Positions 9,714 through 18,582 of a DNA stretch of 42,506 nt are shown in pieces. The position numbers and the translations under genes were made by a program. This DNA is from a gamma proteobacterium SCGC AAA168-P09 (GTDB taxonomy: Bacteria > Pseudomonadota > Gammaproteobacteria > Magnimaribacterales > D2472). Each line of letters begins with the position of its first letter. Position 1 is the first letter of the stretch. Under the pieces are notes generated by a model that was not told the origin of the DNA, made no database searches, and was given only the letters and a program-made list of their open reading frames with translations. The DNA lies in the NCBI GenBank assembly GCA_000385055.1, contig ARRL01000006.1, forward strand, positions 1 to 42,506, in the 5' to 3' direction.

Positions 9714-10008
9714 TAGAATTAGAATTGAAAATTTATTCAAGTCTATTTTTTCTAATATTCCCAACACCTCCATTCATTTTGAAGATCATTTAGTAGTCAT
9801 TAAGCACAATGATCCAGTGAATGCTGACTCTGCTTCAATAGAAATTATTGAAAATAATTATGGCTATAAAATTTCATATTGGGATGGTTACTCTCTGTCA
9901 GAAGAAGAAAGTCAGAAAGATTTAAACAAAGCCTTAAAAGTATTTAAAAGATATGCAAAAAAGTTAGGTAAAAATTTGATAAGGTTTACTAATAGTTCTA
10001 TTAGTTAG
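9688..10008 (+). CDS. Hypothetical protein, 106 residues
   Basis: Not recognised. The ATG at 9688 is preferred over the TTG at 9664, although it still overlaps the DUF2805 gene by 26 bases. The middle (SIHFEDHLVVIKHNDPVNADSA pattern) looks like beta strands and the C-terminal third (SEEESQKDLNKALKVFKRY) like a charged amphipathic helix. There is no signal peptide or membrane segment. It is the last gene of the leftmost + strand cluster, facing the structured intergenic region and the 3' end of proA. Confidence 0.5.
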   Translation: MININIKSSRIRIENLFKSIFSNIPNTSIHFEDHLVVIKHNDPVNADSASIEIIENNYGYKISYWDGYSLSEEESQKDLNKALKVFKRYAKKLGKNLIRFTNSSIS

Positions 10009-10052
10009 ATTTATATTGAGTTTAGAGACTTTCTGGTAAATTCATAAAAGTA

Positions 10053-10145
10053 GTATTGCTTGCTCATATATTTGGAGAGGAGTTAGCTAGCTATTCTAAT
10101 AGGGGTGAACAAGTTAACTAAAAAAAATTAATGCACAAGCAATAC
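10053..10145. repeat. Nested inverted repeat in the intergenic region, possible structured RNA
   Basis: Bases 10053-10067 and 10131-10145 are imperfect inverted repeats, 13 of 15 positions complementary; the outer ten (GTATTGCTTG / CAAGCAATAC) are perfect. Inside lie a second stem (AGTTA 10081-10085 with TAACT 10115-10119) and an inner hairpin (CTAT 10091-10094 with ATAG 10099-10102). The nested order would fold as one RNA or DNA element of about 93 bases. It lies between two convergent gene ends and is too far from a T-run to be an ordinary terminator. Its function is unknown; it could be a small RNA or a relict mobile repeat. Confidence 0.5.
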
Positions 10146-10181
10146 ATATGTAGTAGATATTATTTTTCATATGTAAAATTG

Positions 10182-10204
10182 TCAATAATTTTATTTTTTA
10201 TTGA
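10182..10204. terminator. Weak bidirectional AT-only hairpin between convergent genes
   Basis: TCAATAA (10182-10188) pairs with TTATTGA (10198-10204) around a nine-base T-rich loop, with T-runs downstream at 10213-10218 on the + strand and A/T tracts on the other. The + strand genes end at 10008 and the minus-strand proA ends at 10287, so termination for both is expected about here. The stem is entirely A/T except one pair, so the call is weak. The rest of 10009-10286 has no convincing coding frame. Confidence 0.3.
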
Positions 10205-10286
10205 TTTAACAACCTTTTTTACTATAATTTTTTGTAGTTTTATTACAAATAATATAATTATTTATAAATAATACTATCTGACTAGG

Positions 10287-11549
10287 CTAAGGTCTTGTAT
10301 GCCCATTCCCATTAACAAGATATTTAAAACTAGTTAATTGATCAACACCTACAGGACCTCTTGCATGAAATTTTCCTGTAGCTATACCAATTTCTCCACC
10401 TAAACCAAATTCACCACCATCAGCAAACTGAGTAGATGCATTATGCATGACTATTGCGCTATCTATGTCGCTTTGGAATTTTGAAGCAGTATTTAAATTT
10501 TCAGTTAATATAGATTCAGTATGTCCTGATGAAAAAGCCTCAATATGTTTAATCGCTGCATCACAGTCTTGAACCAATTTAATGCTAACAATTGGCATTA
10601 GATATTCAGTCTTCCAATCTTCTTCACTTGCAGGGAGAATATTATTAGAATACTTTTGCGTTTCTTCACATCCCCTTATTTCACATGCTCTAGCAGATAA
10701 AGCATTTATTAGTTCTGGTAGAAATATTTGAGCAATATCTGAGTGAACTAAAATTGTCTCTACTGCACCACATATTCCTGGCCTTCTCATCTTTGCATTT
10801 ACACATACATTTACAGCTTTATCTTTATCTGCATCTTTGTCGACATAGATGTGACAGATACCTTCTAGATGAGCGAACACTGGCACCTTAGCTTCTTTTT
10901 CAACTTGGGCAACTAAATTTTTTCCTCCTCTAGGAACAATAACGTCAATAGACTTATTAATTCCATGAAGCATCATATCCACGGCTTCTCTATTAGTACT
11001 TTCAATCATTTGAATAGCGTGTTCTGTGATATCAGCCTCATTAAGACCTTTTTGTATGCTGTTATGAATTGCTATGCATGAATGAATGCTATCAGATCCA
11101 CCTCTTAGTATTGAAGCATTACCTGATTTAAGACATAAAGCTCCTGCATCAGCAGTAACATTGGGTCTACTTTCATAGATAACGCCAATGGTTCCAAGAG
11201 GGGTTGAAACTCTTGATATATTTAGACCATTCGGTCTTGTCCAAGAATCTAAAACTTTTCCAACAGGATCTTTAAAACTTTCAATTTCTCTAAGGGTTGT
11301 TGCAATAGAGTTAATTCTTTCTTCATTAAGCTCTAATCTATCGATAAATGATTCTGATAAACCTTTAGCCGCTGCTTGCTCTGTATCTTTTTTATTTGCA
11401 CCTAGGATTAACTCTTTATCTTTTAAAACATGATCAGCCATTGCTAAAAGGGCTTTATTTTTTTGTGTAGAAGAGGTTTTAGCTAGAATTTTTGATGCAT
11501 CCTTTGCCTGCAAGCCAATTTTTTTAATTTTATCTTTTAGAGAATTCAT
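10287..11549 (-). CDS. proA: Gamma-glutamyl phosphate reductase
   Basis: Second enzyme of proline synthesis: reduces glutamyl 5-phosphate to glutamate 5-semialdehyde with NADPH. It has the aldehyde-dehydrogenase fold with the catalytic Cys in MRRPGICGAVETILVH (about residues 254-269), the ProA segment GVIYESRPNVTADAGAL, and the C-terminal RGPVGVDQLTSFKY. The length of 420 is standard. It lies directly after proB on the minus strand with a one-base overlap, an operon that couples the two steps around an unstable intermediate. Confidence 0.97.
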   Translation of the reverse strand: MNSLKDKIKKIGLQAKDASKILAKTSSTQKNKALLAMADHVLKDKELILGANKKDTEQAAAKGLSESFIDRLELNEERINSIATTLREIESFKDPVGKVLDSWTRPNGLNISRVSTPLGTIGVIYESRPNVTADAGALCLKSGNASILRGGSDSIHSCIAIHNSIQKGLNEADITEHAIQMIESTNREAVDMMLHGINKSIDVIVPRGGKNLVAQVEKEAKVPVFAHLEGICHIYVDKDADKDKAVNVCVNAKMRRPGICGAVETILVHSDIAQIFLPELINALSARACEIRGCEETQKYSNNILPASEEDWKTEYLMPIVSIKLVQDCDAAIKHIEAFSSGHTESILTENLNTASKFQSDIDSAIVMHNASTQFADGGEFGLGGEIGIATGKFHARGPVGVDQLTSFKYLVNGNGHTRP

Positions 11550-12340
11550 TATTTGGATAAAAATCTAGTTGATTTAGTTGTTTTTCTTGAAAGACTTTTT
11601 ATAGGATCCTTTTTTAAACCTGAGGTAATAATAACTGAACATTTTGATTTCATGCATATCTCTGCTGCTTTAATTTTTGAAATCATTCCACCTTTACCAA
11701 GTTTTGATGCAGTCCCAGCCATTTCTCTAATGGACTTGGTGATAGATTTTATTTCTGTTACTAGCACATCATTTTTTTTATTTTTAGGTGGTTCTTTATA
11801 AAGCCCATCGACATTAGACAAAAGGATTAGGTGATCTGCTTTTATAAGTTTTGATATTTTAGAAGCAAGAATATCATTGTCACCAAATTTTATCTCATCA
11901 GTTGAGGTTGTATCATTTTCATTAATTATTGGGATGCAGTTGAAGCTTATTAAATTTTCGATAGTTGCAATAGCATTACGAGAAGATTTTTTATTTTCAG
12001 CATCGGATGGAGATAGTAAGATTTGAGCAACTTGTAATTTATATTTTTTAAATTCATTCTTCCATGCAGTCATGAGCTCAATTTGACCTCTTGCTGCTGC
12101 TGCTTGTGACTCATTGAGTGTTAATTCTTGTCTAAGATGTAGTTTTTCTCTTCCAAGTGCAATCGCTCCGGAAGAAACCACAATGACCTCTTTATTTTTA
12201 TTAATTAACCAAACAATATCTGAAACAACATTTTTTAATACAGATCTATTAACTCCACCTTTGGAGTTTGTAAGAAGAGATGATCCAATCTTAACGACCA
12301 ATCTCTTGCTTGCCTTAAATGTATTATTATTATTATTCAC
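11549..12340 (-). CDS. proB: Glutamate 5-kinase lacking the PUA domain
   Basis: First enzyme of proline synthesis: phosphorylates glutamate. Amino-acid-kinase motifs are present: LVVKIGSSLLTN near residues 13-24, VSSGAIALGREKL near 54-66, NENDTTSTDEIKFGDND near 138-154, and GKGGMISKIKAAE near 214-226. E. coli ProB has about 367 residues with a C-terminal PUA domain; this one stops at 263 with no PUA domain. The start is GTG, followed by five Asn codons from an (AAT)5 run. A TATAAT lies six bases before the GTG, so the mRNA may be leaderless. Confidence 0.94.
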   Translation of the reverse strand: MNNNNNTFKASKRLVVKIGSSLLTNSKGGVNRSVLKNVVSDIVWLINKNKEVIVVSSGAIALGREKLHLRQELTLNESQAAAARGQIELMTAWKNEFKKYKLQVAQILLSPSDAENKKSSRNAIATIENLISFNCIPIINENDTTSTDEIKFGDNDILASKISKLIKADHLILLSNVDGLYKEPPKNKKNDVLVTEIKSITKSIREMAGTASKLGKGGMISKIKAAEICMKSKCSVIITSGLKKDPIKSLSRKTTKSTRFLSK

Positions 12341-12346
12341 TGCACG

Positions 12347-12374
12347 ATTATAGTTATTACTGAATGATTAACAA
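12347..12374 (-). promoter_or_regulatory. Predicted proBA promoter ending six bases before the start codon
   Basis: Read on the minus strand: -35 TTGTTA at 12374-12369, a 16-base spacer, and a perfect -10 TATAAT at 12352-12347. The proB GTG begins at 12340, so the expected transcription start falls on or next to the start codon. The only other in-frame start before the kinase motif is a TTG inside LVVKIG, which would cut conserved residues. This supports a leaderless proB transcript. Confidence 0.5.
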
Positions 12375-12410
12375 TTGATAGAATATTCAAATTATAAATA
12401 TAAAAATCTA

Positions 12411-12495
12411 TGGTGCCCCATGCCTGAGTCGAACAGGCACTCCCGAAGGAACGCGATTTTGAATCGCGCGCGTCTACCAATTCCGCCAATGGGGC
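12411..12495 (-). tRNA. tRNA-Leu (anticodon CAA)
   Basis: An 85-base class II tRNA on the minus strand, including an encoded CCA (TGG at 12411-12413). The acceptor stem is GCCCCAT/ATGGGGC, the T arm carries GTTCGACTC, and a long variable arm with a TTCG-type loop (GTTCCTTCGGGAGT) fits tRNA-Leu. The anticodon loop TTCAAAA gives CAA at 12461-12459, reading UUG. It sits just upstream of proBA on the same strand and is divergent from queA across 48 bases; a GATAAT at 12523-12518 could be its -10. Confidence 0.96.
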
Positions 12496-12543
12496 TTGTC
12501 GGGCATTGTAGCTAAGTATTATCTAATTTAAAATCAGCTTCTC

Positions 12544-13563
12544 ATGAAAACCTCAGATTTTAATTATCATCTCCCTGAAGAGCTAATAGCAAATTATCCT
12601 CTAAGTAATAGAAGTTCCAGTAGAATGCTTGTTTATAAAGATGAGGTAGAACATAAATATTTTAAAGATATTACTAATTATCTTAATGAAGGCGATCTTT
12701 TAGTTGTAAATAATACCTCGGTTATTCCAGCAAGAATATACGGTAATAAAGAATCTGGTGGCAGTGTTGAGGTGATGCTAGAAAGAATTATGGATGACAA
12801 TAAAGCTTTGGTTCAAATACGATCTGGAAGAAGTCCTAAAATAGGTGCTCTTATTGTCTTAGGTTCTTTTGCTGTTGAATGTATTGACAGGCAGGATAAT
12901 TTTTTTATATTGCAATTTGATAGGCCTCCGATAGAAGTTTTTAATTCAATAGGTCATGTTCCACTCCCACCATATATAAAACGCCCTGATGAAGATCTAG
13001 ACAAAAATAGGTATGCAACGGTCTACGAAGATAAGAATTTGCAAAAATCTGTTGCTGCACCTACAGCCGGCTTACATTTTGATGATGAGCTTTTAGAAGA
13101 CATTAGAAAACTTGGGGTAAAAATGGCTACAGTTAATCTAAGTGTTGGTGCTGGAACCTTTCAACCAGTTAAAGTAGAAAATATTAAAGATCATGATATT
13201 CATAGTGAATATCTAGATGTAAGTGCCGAAGTGATGGATATGGTTAAAATAACAAAAGCAGCAGGTAAAAAAGTTTTTGCTGTTGGAACAACGGCAACAA
13301 GAGCTCTCGAAACAGCATTTATGAGTGAAGATAAAAAAGGTTATAGAGGTTATACCAAGCTATTTATTTATCCAGGATATAAATTTAAAGTAGTTGATAG
13401 ATTAATTACCAACTTTCATTTACCTCAATCATCTTTATTAATGCTTGTATCTGCGTTCATTGGCTATGACAATATGAAGCATATATATAAAACTGCTGTT
13501 GATGAAAAGTACAGATTTTTATCCTATGGCGATGCCATGCTCTTAGAAAAAAATGAAATTTAA
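12544..13563 (+). CDS. queA: S-adenosylmethionine:tRNA ribosyltransferase-isomerase
   Basis: Transfers and isomerises the ribose of SAM onto preQ1-modified tRNA to give epoxyqueuosine. Family motifs include [14 protein letters not shown] at the N-terminus, [16 protein letters not shown] (about residues 50-65), [13 protein letters not shown] (about 170-182), [13 protein letters not shown] and the C-terminal [19 protein letters not shown]. The length of 339 is normal. It starts a conserved queA-tgt-yajC-secD-secF cluster and overlaps tgt by 11 bases. No good Shine-Dalgarno precedes it; a TAAAAT lies nine bases before the ATG. Confidence 0.97.
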   Translation: MKTSDFNYHLPEELIANYPLSNRSSSRMLVYKDEVEHKYFKDITNYLNEGDLLVVNNTSVIPARIYGNKESGGSVEVMLERIMDDNKALVQIRSGRSPKIGALIVLGSFAVECIDRQDNFFILQFDRPPIEVFNSIGHVPLPPYIKRPDEDLDKNRYATVYEDKNLQKSVAAPTAGLHFDDELLEDIRKLGVKMATVNLSVGAGTFQPVKVENIKDHDIHSEYLDVSAEVMDMVKITKAAGKKVFAVGTTATRALETAFMSEDKKGYRGYTKLFIYPGYKFKVVDRLITNFHLPQSSLLMLVSAFIGYDNMKHIYKTAVDEKYRFLSYGDAMLLEKNEI

Positions 13564-14668
13564 TATAAACAATCAATCTGAATTTGCTAGAAAGGGAGAA
13601 ATAGAATTTCCTAGAGGTAAAATTCAAACCCCAGCTTTTATGCCAGTAGGTACTAATGGAACAGTCAAAGGCTTAACCGTTGAAGATTTAAAATCAACTG
13701 GCTCTGAAATTATTTTAGGCAATACCTATCATTTAATGCTAAGACCGGGTGATGAATCTGTAAGAGACTTGGGCGGTCTGCATAAATTTTCTAACTGGGA
13801 TAGACCAATTCTAACTGACTCAGGCGGTTTTCAGGTTTGGAGTCTAGGAGACTTGGTTAAAATAAGTGAAGAGGGCGTAAAGTTTAGTTCTCCTTATGAT
13901 GGAAAAAAAATTTTTATGACTCCCGAGGATTCAATACAAATCCAAGAGAATTTAGGTTCTGATATTGTTATGGCTTTTGATGAATGTACAGATTATCCAT
14001 CGACACATGAGCAAGCAAAGAAATCTATGGAACTTTCTATGCGGTGGGCCAGGCGCTGCAAAGATGCGCATAAATCAGATTCCGCACTCTTTGGAATTGT
14101 TCAAGGTGGTATGTATGAGGACTTAAGACATGAATCTTTAAATGCATTAATTGATATTGATTTTGACGGTATTGCTTTAGGCGGGCTAAGCGTTGGAGAG
14201 TCTAAAGAAGAAAAAACTAAAATCTTATCTTTTATGTCAGATAAGCTTCCTGAAGATAAGCCAAGATACTTAATGGGTGTTGGCAAGCCTGAGGATATTG
14301 TTGAAGCAGTCAGATACGGTATTGATATGTTTGATTGTGTATTACCTACTAGGAATGCTCGTAATGGCCAGTTAATAACATCTTCAGGTGTTATCAATAT
14401 TCGAAATGCACCATATAAAATGAGTAAGGAGCCTGTTGATGAAAATTGTGATTGTAAAGTTTGTAAAGACTATTCCAGAGCATATCTCAATCATTTAGAC
14501 AGAACGAATGAGATGTTGGGCAGTATTTTAGCTAGTTATCATAATATATATTATTACCAGGATCTTATGAGACAAATCAGAGAATCAATAGAGAGTAATA
14601 AATTCGCGAACTTTGTAAAAGACTTCTATAATAAGCGAAATTTAGAAATGCCCGATGGGCCAATATAG
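13553..14668 (+). CDS. tgt: tRNA-guanine transglycosylase
   Basis: Exchanges guanine-34 for preQ1 in tRNAs with GUN anticodons, upstream of QueA in queuosine synthesis. The substrate Asp lies in [11 protein letters not shown] (about residues 89-99; Trp replaces the usual Phe), the base-recognition loop is GGLSVGE, and [14 protein letters not shown] (about 262-275) holds the nucleophilic Asp. The zinc site is CDCKVC with a later Cys/His. The length of 371 is typical. It overlaps queA by 11 bases and is 12 bases before yajC. Confidence 0.97.
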   Translation: MKFNINNQSEFARKGEIEFPRGKIQTPAFMPVGTNGTVKGLTVEDLKSTGSEIILGNTYHLMLRPGDESVRDLGGLHKFSNWDRPILTDSGGFQVWSLGDLVKISEEGVKFSSPYDGKKIFMTPEDSIQIQENLGSDIVMAFDECTDYPSTHEQAKKSMELSMRWARRCKDAHKSDSALFGIVQGGMYEDLRHESLNALIDIDFDGIALGGLSVGESKEEKTKILSFMSDKLPEDKPRYLMGVGKPEDIVEAVRYGIDMFDCVLPTRNARNGQLITSSGVINIRNAPYKMSKEPVDENCDCKVCKDYSRAYLNHLDRTNEMLGSILASYHNIYYYQDLMRQIRESIESNKFANFVKDFYNKRNLEMPDGPI

Positions 14669-14680
14669 GAATTAAATATT

Positions 14681-14977
14681 ATGGAATCAGCACAACCATC
14701 ATTGTGGCCAACATTTGTTATTTTTGGCGGACTATTTTTGTTTATGTACTTAATGATTATAAGACCTCAGAACAAAAGAAATGCTCAAATATCTGACATG
14801 CTTTCAAAGTTAGATAAAGGCTCAGAAGTTATAGCAGCCAGCGGAATACTTGGAAAAGTTAAAGATATTAGTGGAGCCTATGTTTCTCTAGAAATTGGTG
14901 AAAATAATATTATTAAACTTCAAAAATCTTCTATAGCAAACATTTTACCCAAAGGCACGATTGACGCCATTAAGTAA
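14681..14977 (+). CDS. yajC: Preprotein translocase subunit YajC
   Basis: Small membrane partner of the SecDF accessory complex. One transmembrane helix (about residues 11-29) is followed by the conserved IIRPQNKRNAQ box, then a cytoplasmic domain with the family segment GSEVIAASGILGKV. The 98-residue length is normal. It lies between tgt and secD, the standard proteobacterial order, with a five-base gap to secD. Confidence 0.95.
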   Translation: MESAQPSLWPTFVIFGGLFLFMYLMIIRPQNKRNAQISDMLSKLDKGSEVIAASGILGKVKDISGAYVSLEIGENNIIKLQKSSIANILPKGTIDAIK

Positions 14978-14982
14978 ATCTT

Positions 14983-16839
14983 GTGAATAAATTTTCCATA
15001 ACTCAATACTTATTAATACTTACTGTATTGGTATTTGGATTTATCTATGCATTGCCTAACCTTTTTCCTACCCAACCATCAATTCAAGTTGCTTACACTG
15101 ATTCTGGAAAATCAGCAGACCAAGTTTTGCTCAATGATTTAAATAAATTGCTAAGTACTAATCAGGTTGAGTATGAGGATATTTCTATTAGAGATAATAA
15201 AATTGTTATAAAGTTTCCAAACCTAGAAGCACAACTTGCATCTAAGACAATTTTGCAGAAAGCATTACTGGATAAGGTTATTGTTGCTTTAAATTTAGAG
15301 CCAACAACCCCAACATGGTTAAAAGATATTGGAGGTAAGCCTGTCAAGCTAGGATTAGATTTATCTGGTGGAGTGCATTTTTTATTAGAGGTTGATATAG
15401 AAACTGCACAACAAGGCAGATTGGAGCTTCTCTTAGATAATTATAGAAAAACTTTTAAAGAAGATAGGTTAAAAATAACATCTTCATCAATAAATGATCT
15501 TAAGTTAAATTTTAAATTTAATGATAGAGAAAGTTATAACAAGGCTTTATCTAAGTATAGATTAGATAGTCCTGGAGTTAACGGTCTTCAATATATAATT
15601 ACTGAAAGACCATCATCTAATACACTTTCACTAGAATATTCTGACGTAGCTTTGCGAGAGATCAGAGATTATGCTGTTGGTCAGAACTTAACCACCCTAA
15701 GGAATAGGGTTAATGAGTTAGGTGTTTCAGAACCAATTGTTCAAAGACAAGGATCTAATAGAATTGTTGTTCAGCTACCAGGTGTTCAAGACCCCACTGC
15801 TGCTAAAAAAATTATTGGTAAAACTGCAAATTTAGAATTTAGATTAGAGGCGAACTCGAGAACCTCCCCTTTAAGAAAAGAAGAATTTAACTTTAAAGAA
15901 AATGACTACTCAACTGCTTTTTTAGAAAAGGCTGTAGTTGTTTCAGGAGATAGAGTTACTAATGCCAGTACAGGTTTTGATGAGAGCGGCTTATCGCAAG
16001 TAAATATAACATTAGATATGCAAGGCGGAAGAGCTATGCAAAAAGCAACCTCTGGAAACATTGGCAGAAGGTTGGCTGTTTTATTTGTTGAGCAAAAGAA
16101 TAAATCAGAATTAGTTATTAATAAAAATGGCAATAAGGTAATTGAACAAACATCATATATAGAAAAAAATATAATTAGTCTTGCTACCATTCAAGCAGTG
16201 CTTGGAACAAGTTTTAGAATCACCGGAGTTGGCTCACCACAAGAGGCAAGTGAATTGGCATTATTACTAAGAGCTGGAGCTCTTGCAGCGCCGATGAAAT
16301 TTGTAGAAGAAAGAACAGTTGGCCCTTCACTCGGCAAGGAAAATATTGAACTTGGAATGAGATCTATCATGATCGGCCTAGCTTTGGTTGTAATTTTTAT
16401 GACTTTTTATTACAGAATCTTTGGGTTGGCTGCAAATATTTCATTGCTTATAAACCTTGTTCTAATAACTGGCATTATGTCTTTATTAGGAGCTACATTA
16501 ACACTTCCAGGTATAGCAGGCATTGTTTTAACTGTTGGTATGGCAGTGGATGCCAATGTTCTTATTTTTGCTCGTATAAGAGAAGAGCTAAAAGAAAAAG
16601 ATCCGCAAACTGCAATTAAAGATGGTTTCTCAAGAGCTTTTATAACTATTTTTGATGCGAACATCACAACTTTAATAGCGGCTTTAATCTTATATGTTAT
16701 TGGAACAGGCCCTGTAAAGGGTTTTGCGATAACACTATCTATTGGAATATTAACCTCAATGTTTACCGCAATTATTTGCACCAGAGCTATGGTGAATCTT
16801 ATTTATGGAAATAAAAATATCAAGGAATTAAAAATATAA
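14983..16839 (+). CDS. secD: Protein translocase subunit SecD
   Basis: RND-family membrane protein that uses the proton gradient to help pull exported proteins across the inner membrane. An N-terminal helix (about residues 7-27) is followed by a large periplasmic domain containing GLDLSGGVHFLLEVD, then five more membrane helices from about 450. Motifs typical of SecD include GMAVDANVLIFARIREE near 525-541. The length of 618 is typical. The start is GTG at 14983. It overlaps secF by one base (TAATG). Confidence 0.97.
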   Translation: MNKFSITQYLLILTVLVFGFIYALPNLFPTQPSIQVAYTDSGKSADQVLLNDLNKLLSTNQVEYEDISIRDNKIVIKFPNLEAQLASKTILQKALLDKVIVALNLEPTTPTWLKDIGGKPVKLGLDLSGGVHFLLEVDIETAQQGRLELLLDNYRKTFKEDRLKITSSSINDLKLNFKFNDRESYNKALSKYRLDSPGVNGLQYIITERPSSNTLSLEYSDVALREIRDYAVGQNLTTLRNRVNELGVSEPIVQRQGSNRIVVQLPGVQDPTAAKKIIGKTANLEFRLEANSRTSPLRKEEFNFKENDYSTAFLEKAVVVSGDRVTNASTGFDESGLSQVNITLDMQGGRAMQKATSGNIGRRLAVLFVEQKNKSELVINKNGNKVIEQTSYIEKNIISLATIQAVLGTSFRITGVGSPQEASELALLLRAGALAAPMKFVEERTVGPSLGKENIELGMRSIMIGLALVVIFMTFYYRIFGLAANISLLINLVLITGIMSLLGATLTLPGIAGIVLTVGMAVDANVLIFARIREELKEKDPQTAIKDGFSRAFITIFDANITTLIAALILYVIGTGPVKGFAITLSIGILTSMFTAIICTRAMVNLIYGNKNIKELKI

Positions 16840-17753
16840 TGGATATTAGATTCCAATTTATGAAATATAGAAAGATTGCAGGATTGATCTCTATTTTTCT
16901 TTTTACTATTTCTGTTTTGTCTTTAAGTTTTCGAGGCTTAAGCCTTGGTTTAGATTTTAGCGGAGGAACTCTTGTTGAAGTAACATATGAGACTCCAGTA
17001 GACTTAGAAATAATTAGAGACACTTTAAAAGATAACGGGTTTGAGGATTCACAAGTTATCAATTTTGGAACTAATTTAGATGTTCTTATTAAAGTAGCTG
17101 ATCAAAATGGTAACAGCTCAGTAGGTGATTCTGTATATTCTCTTTTAACTGAGAAAGGATTTATAGGAGAGCTTAAAAGGGTTGAATTTGTTGGTCCTCA
17201 AGTTGGTGCTGAGTTGAGAGATCAGGGAGGTCTCGGTATGTTGGTTGCTTTGTTTATGATACTAATGTACGTTGCTTTTAGATTTCAATATAAATTTGCT
17301 TTAGGAGCTGTAACTGCTCTGGGTCATGATGTCGTCATTATTTTAGGGCTTTTTTCAATTTTTGCTTGGGATTTTGATTTAACTGTTTTGGCAGCTTTGT
17401 TGGCAGTTATAGGGTATTCATTGAATGACACTATTGTGGTTTCTGACAGAATTAGAGAAAACTTTAGACTCCAAAGAGAGATGGAGCCTCAAATGATGAT
17501 AGATCTTTCCTTAAATCAAACATTAGGAAGAACAGTTGTAACGTCATTAACAACTTTATTAGTTCTATTTGCATTATTTATTTTTGGCGGAGAAATGATT
17601 AAAGGTTTTAGCTTGGCTTTAATTTTAGGAGTCTTGGTCGGAACTTATTCCTCTATTTACGTTGTAGCAAATATGCTGATGTCATTAATATTAACCCAAG
17701 AAGATCTAGCAATTCCCGAGCCAGAGGGTGCGGATTTTGATGAACTGCCCTAG
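16839..17753 (+). CDS. secF: Protein translocase subunit SecF
   Basis: Partner of SecD in the SecDF-YajC complex. The N-terminal helix (about residues 14-32) is followed by LGLDFSGGTLVEV, a short periplasmic domain, and five further membrane helices. The signature GYSLNDTIVVSDRIREN (about 192-208) is the SecF counterpart of the SecD motif. The length of 304 is normal. It is the last gene of the queA cluster; its 3' end overlaps the convergent suhB by four bases, so no separate terminator fits between them. Confidence 0.97.
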   Translation: MDIRFQFMKYRKIAGLISIFLFTISVLSLSFRGLSLGLDFSGGTLVEVTYETPVDLEIIRDTLKDNGFEDSQVINFGTNLDVLIKVADQNGNSSVGDSVYSLLTEKGFIGELKRVEFVGPQVGAELRDQGGLGMLVALFMILMYVAFRFQYKFALGAVTALGHDVVIILGLFSIFAWDFDLTVLAALLAVIGYSLNDTIVVSDRIRENFRLQREMEPQMMIDLSLNQTLGRTVVTSLTTLLVLFALFIFGGEMIKGFSLALILGVLVGTYSSIYVVANMLMSLILTQEDLAIPEPEGADFDELP

Positions 17754-18547
17754 CTCTTAAAATAAGGTTTTACAGACGTTAAAATTGATTTATAAACCTT
17801 TGGAGTTGAGCATACAAAGTGGTCGCTTTTTAAGTACTTGGGATCACCATTGAAATTGCTTATTAGCGCTCCTGATTCTTGAGCAATCAAAAGTCCAGCA
17901 GCAATATCCCATAACTTCACTCCATGAGCCCACATACCATCTATTCTTCCAGTGGCAACATAAGCTAGATCTAAAGCAACAGAACCAGAATTCCTAATAG
18001 CCAAATCTTGATTAGCTAACTCTTTGTATGTTTTGTCAAAATCATATACATATTCTTTTGAGATTTCTTTAGTTGTGAAATAACTAAGTATTGAATCATT
18101 TAAACCTTGTTGTTTGCTGACTCTTATCTTTCCATTGTTTAAATCTGATCCAGAGCCCTTTGAAGCAGAAAATTCTTCTCTTCTTATGGGATCAATAATA
18201 ACAGCAGTAGTTGGTACCTCATTAATAAGAGAGCATAGTGAAAGAGCAAAGTGAGGGTAACCGTTAATAAAATTAACCTCTCCATCAATTGCTTTTAGAA
18301 CCCATGTAATGTTTGAGTTATTGATTTCAGAACCCGTTTCGGCACCAAGAAAATTATCCTCAGGATAAAATTTCCTTATTTCATCAATTACTATTCCCTC
18401 AACTCTTTGAATAATTGCTTTTAAGTAGCCATCAGGACCACCCTTAGATGCATCTAAGTTATGAACTTTTTTTACAGCAAACTCTAGCTCATTAGCACCT
18501 TTTCTGGCGGCGAGTTGGTTTACATTTAATAAAGCTTGAACTGACAT
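17750..18547 (-). CDS. suhB: SuhB-type inositol-monophosphatase family protein with altered active site
   Basis: In E. coli, SuhB has inositol phosphatase activity but its essential role is in rRNA transcription antitermination and ribosome maturation. The protein aligns with SuhB along its length (265 residues; ALDLAYVATGRIDG and WDIAAGLLIAQESGA near the end), and the divergent pairing with trmJ matches the E. coli layout. The metal site is changed: the usual WVIDPLDGTTNF reads WVLKAIDGEVNF, so one metal-binding Asp is Lys85 and a Thr is Glu90. Glu70, Asp88 and Asp214 remain. Phosphatase activity is probably lost while the antitermination role stays; that is inference. TACAAT lies six bases before the ATG. 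Confidence 0.88.
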   Translation of the reverse strand: MSVQALLNVNQLAARKGANELEFAVKKVHNLDASKGGPDGYLKAIIQRVEGIVIDEIRKFYPEDNFLGAETGSEINNSNITWVLKAIDGEVNFINGYPHFALSLCSLINEVPTTAVIIDPIRREEFSASKGSGSDLNNGKIRVSKQQGLNDSILSYFTTKEISKEYVYDFDKTYKELANQDLAIRNSGSVALDLAYVATGRIDGMWAHGVKLWDIAAGLLIAQESGALISNFNGDPKYLKSDHFVCSTPKVYKSILTSVKPYFKS

Positions 18548-18553
18548 GTCGCT

Positions 18554-18576
18554 ATTGTAATGGAAATGGAGATAAT
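18554..18576. promoter_or_regulatory. Divergent -10 hexamers for suhB and trmJ
   Basis: Only 35 bases separate the suhB and trmJ start codons. TACAAT (minus strand, 18559-18554) lies six bases before the suhB ATG, and GATAAT (+ strand, 18571-18576) lies six bases before the trmJ ATG. No clear -35 boxes or Shine-Dalgarno sites are visible. The space is too small for two leaders, which fits leaderless transcripts in both directions. Confidence 0.4.
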
Positions 18577-18582
18577 AGGCAT

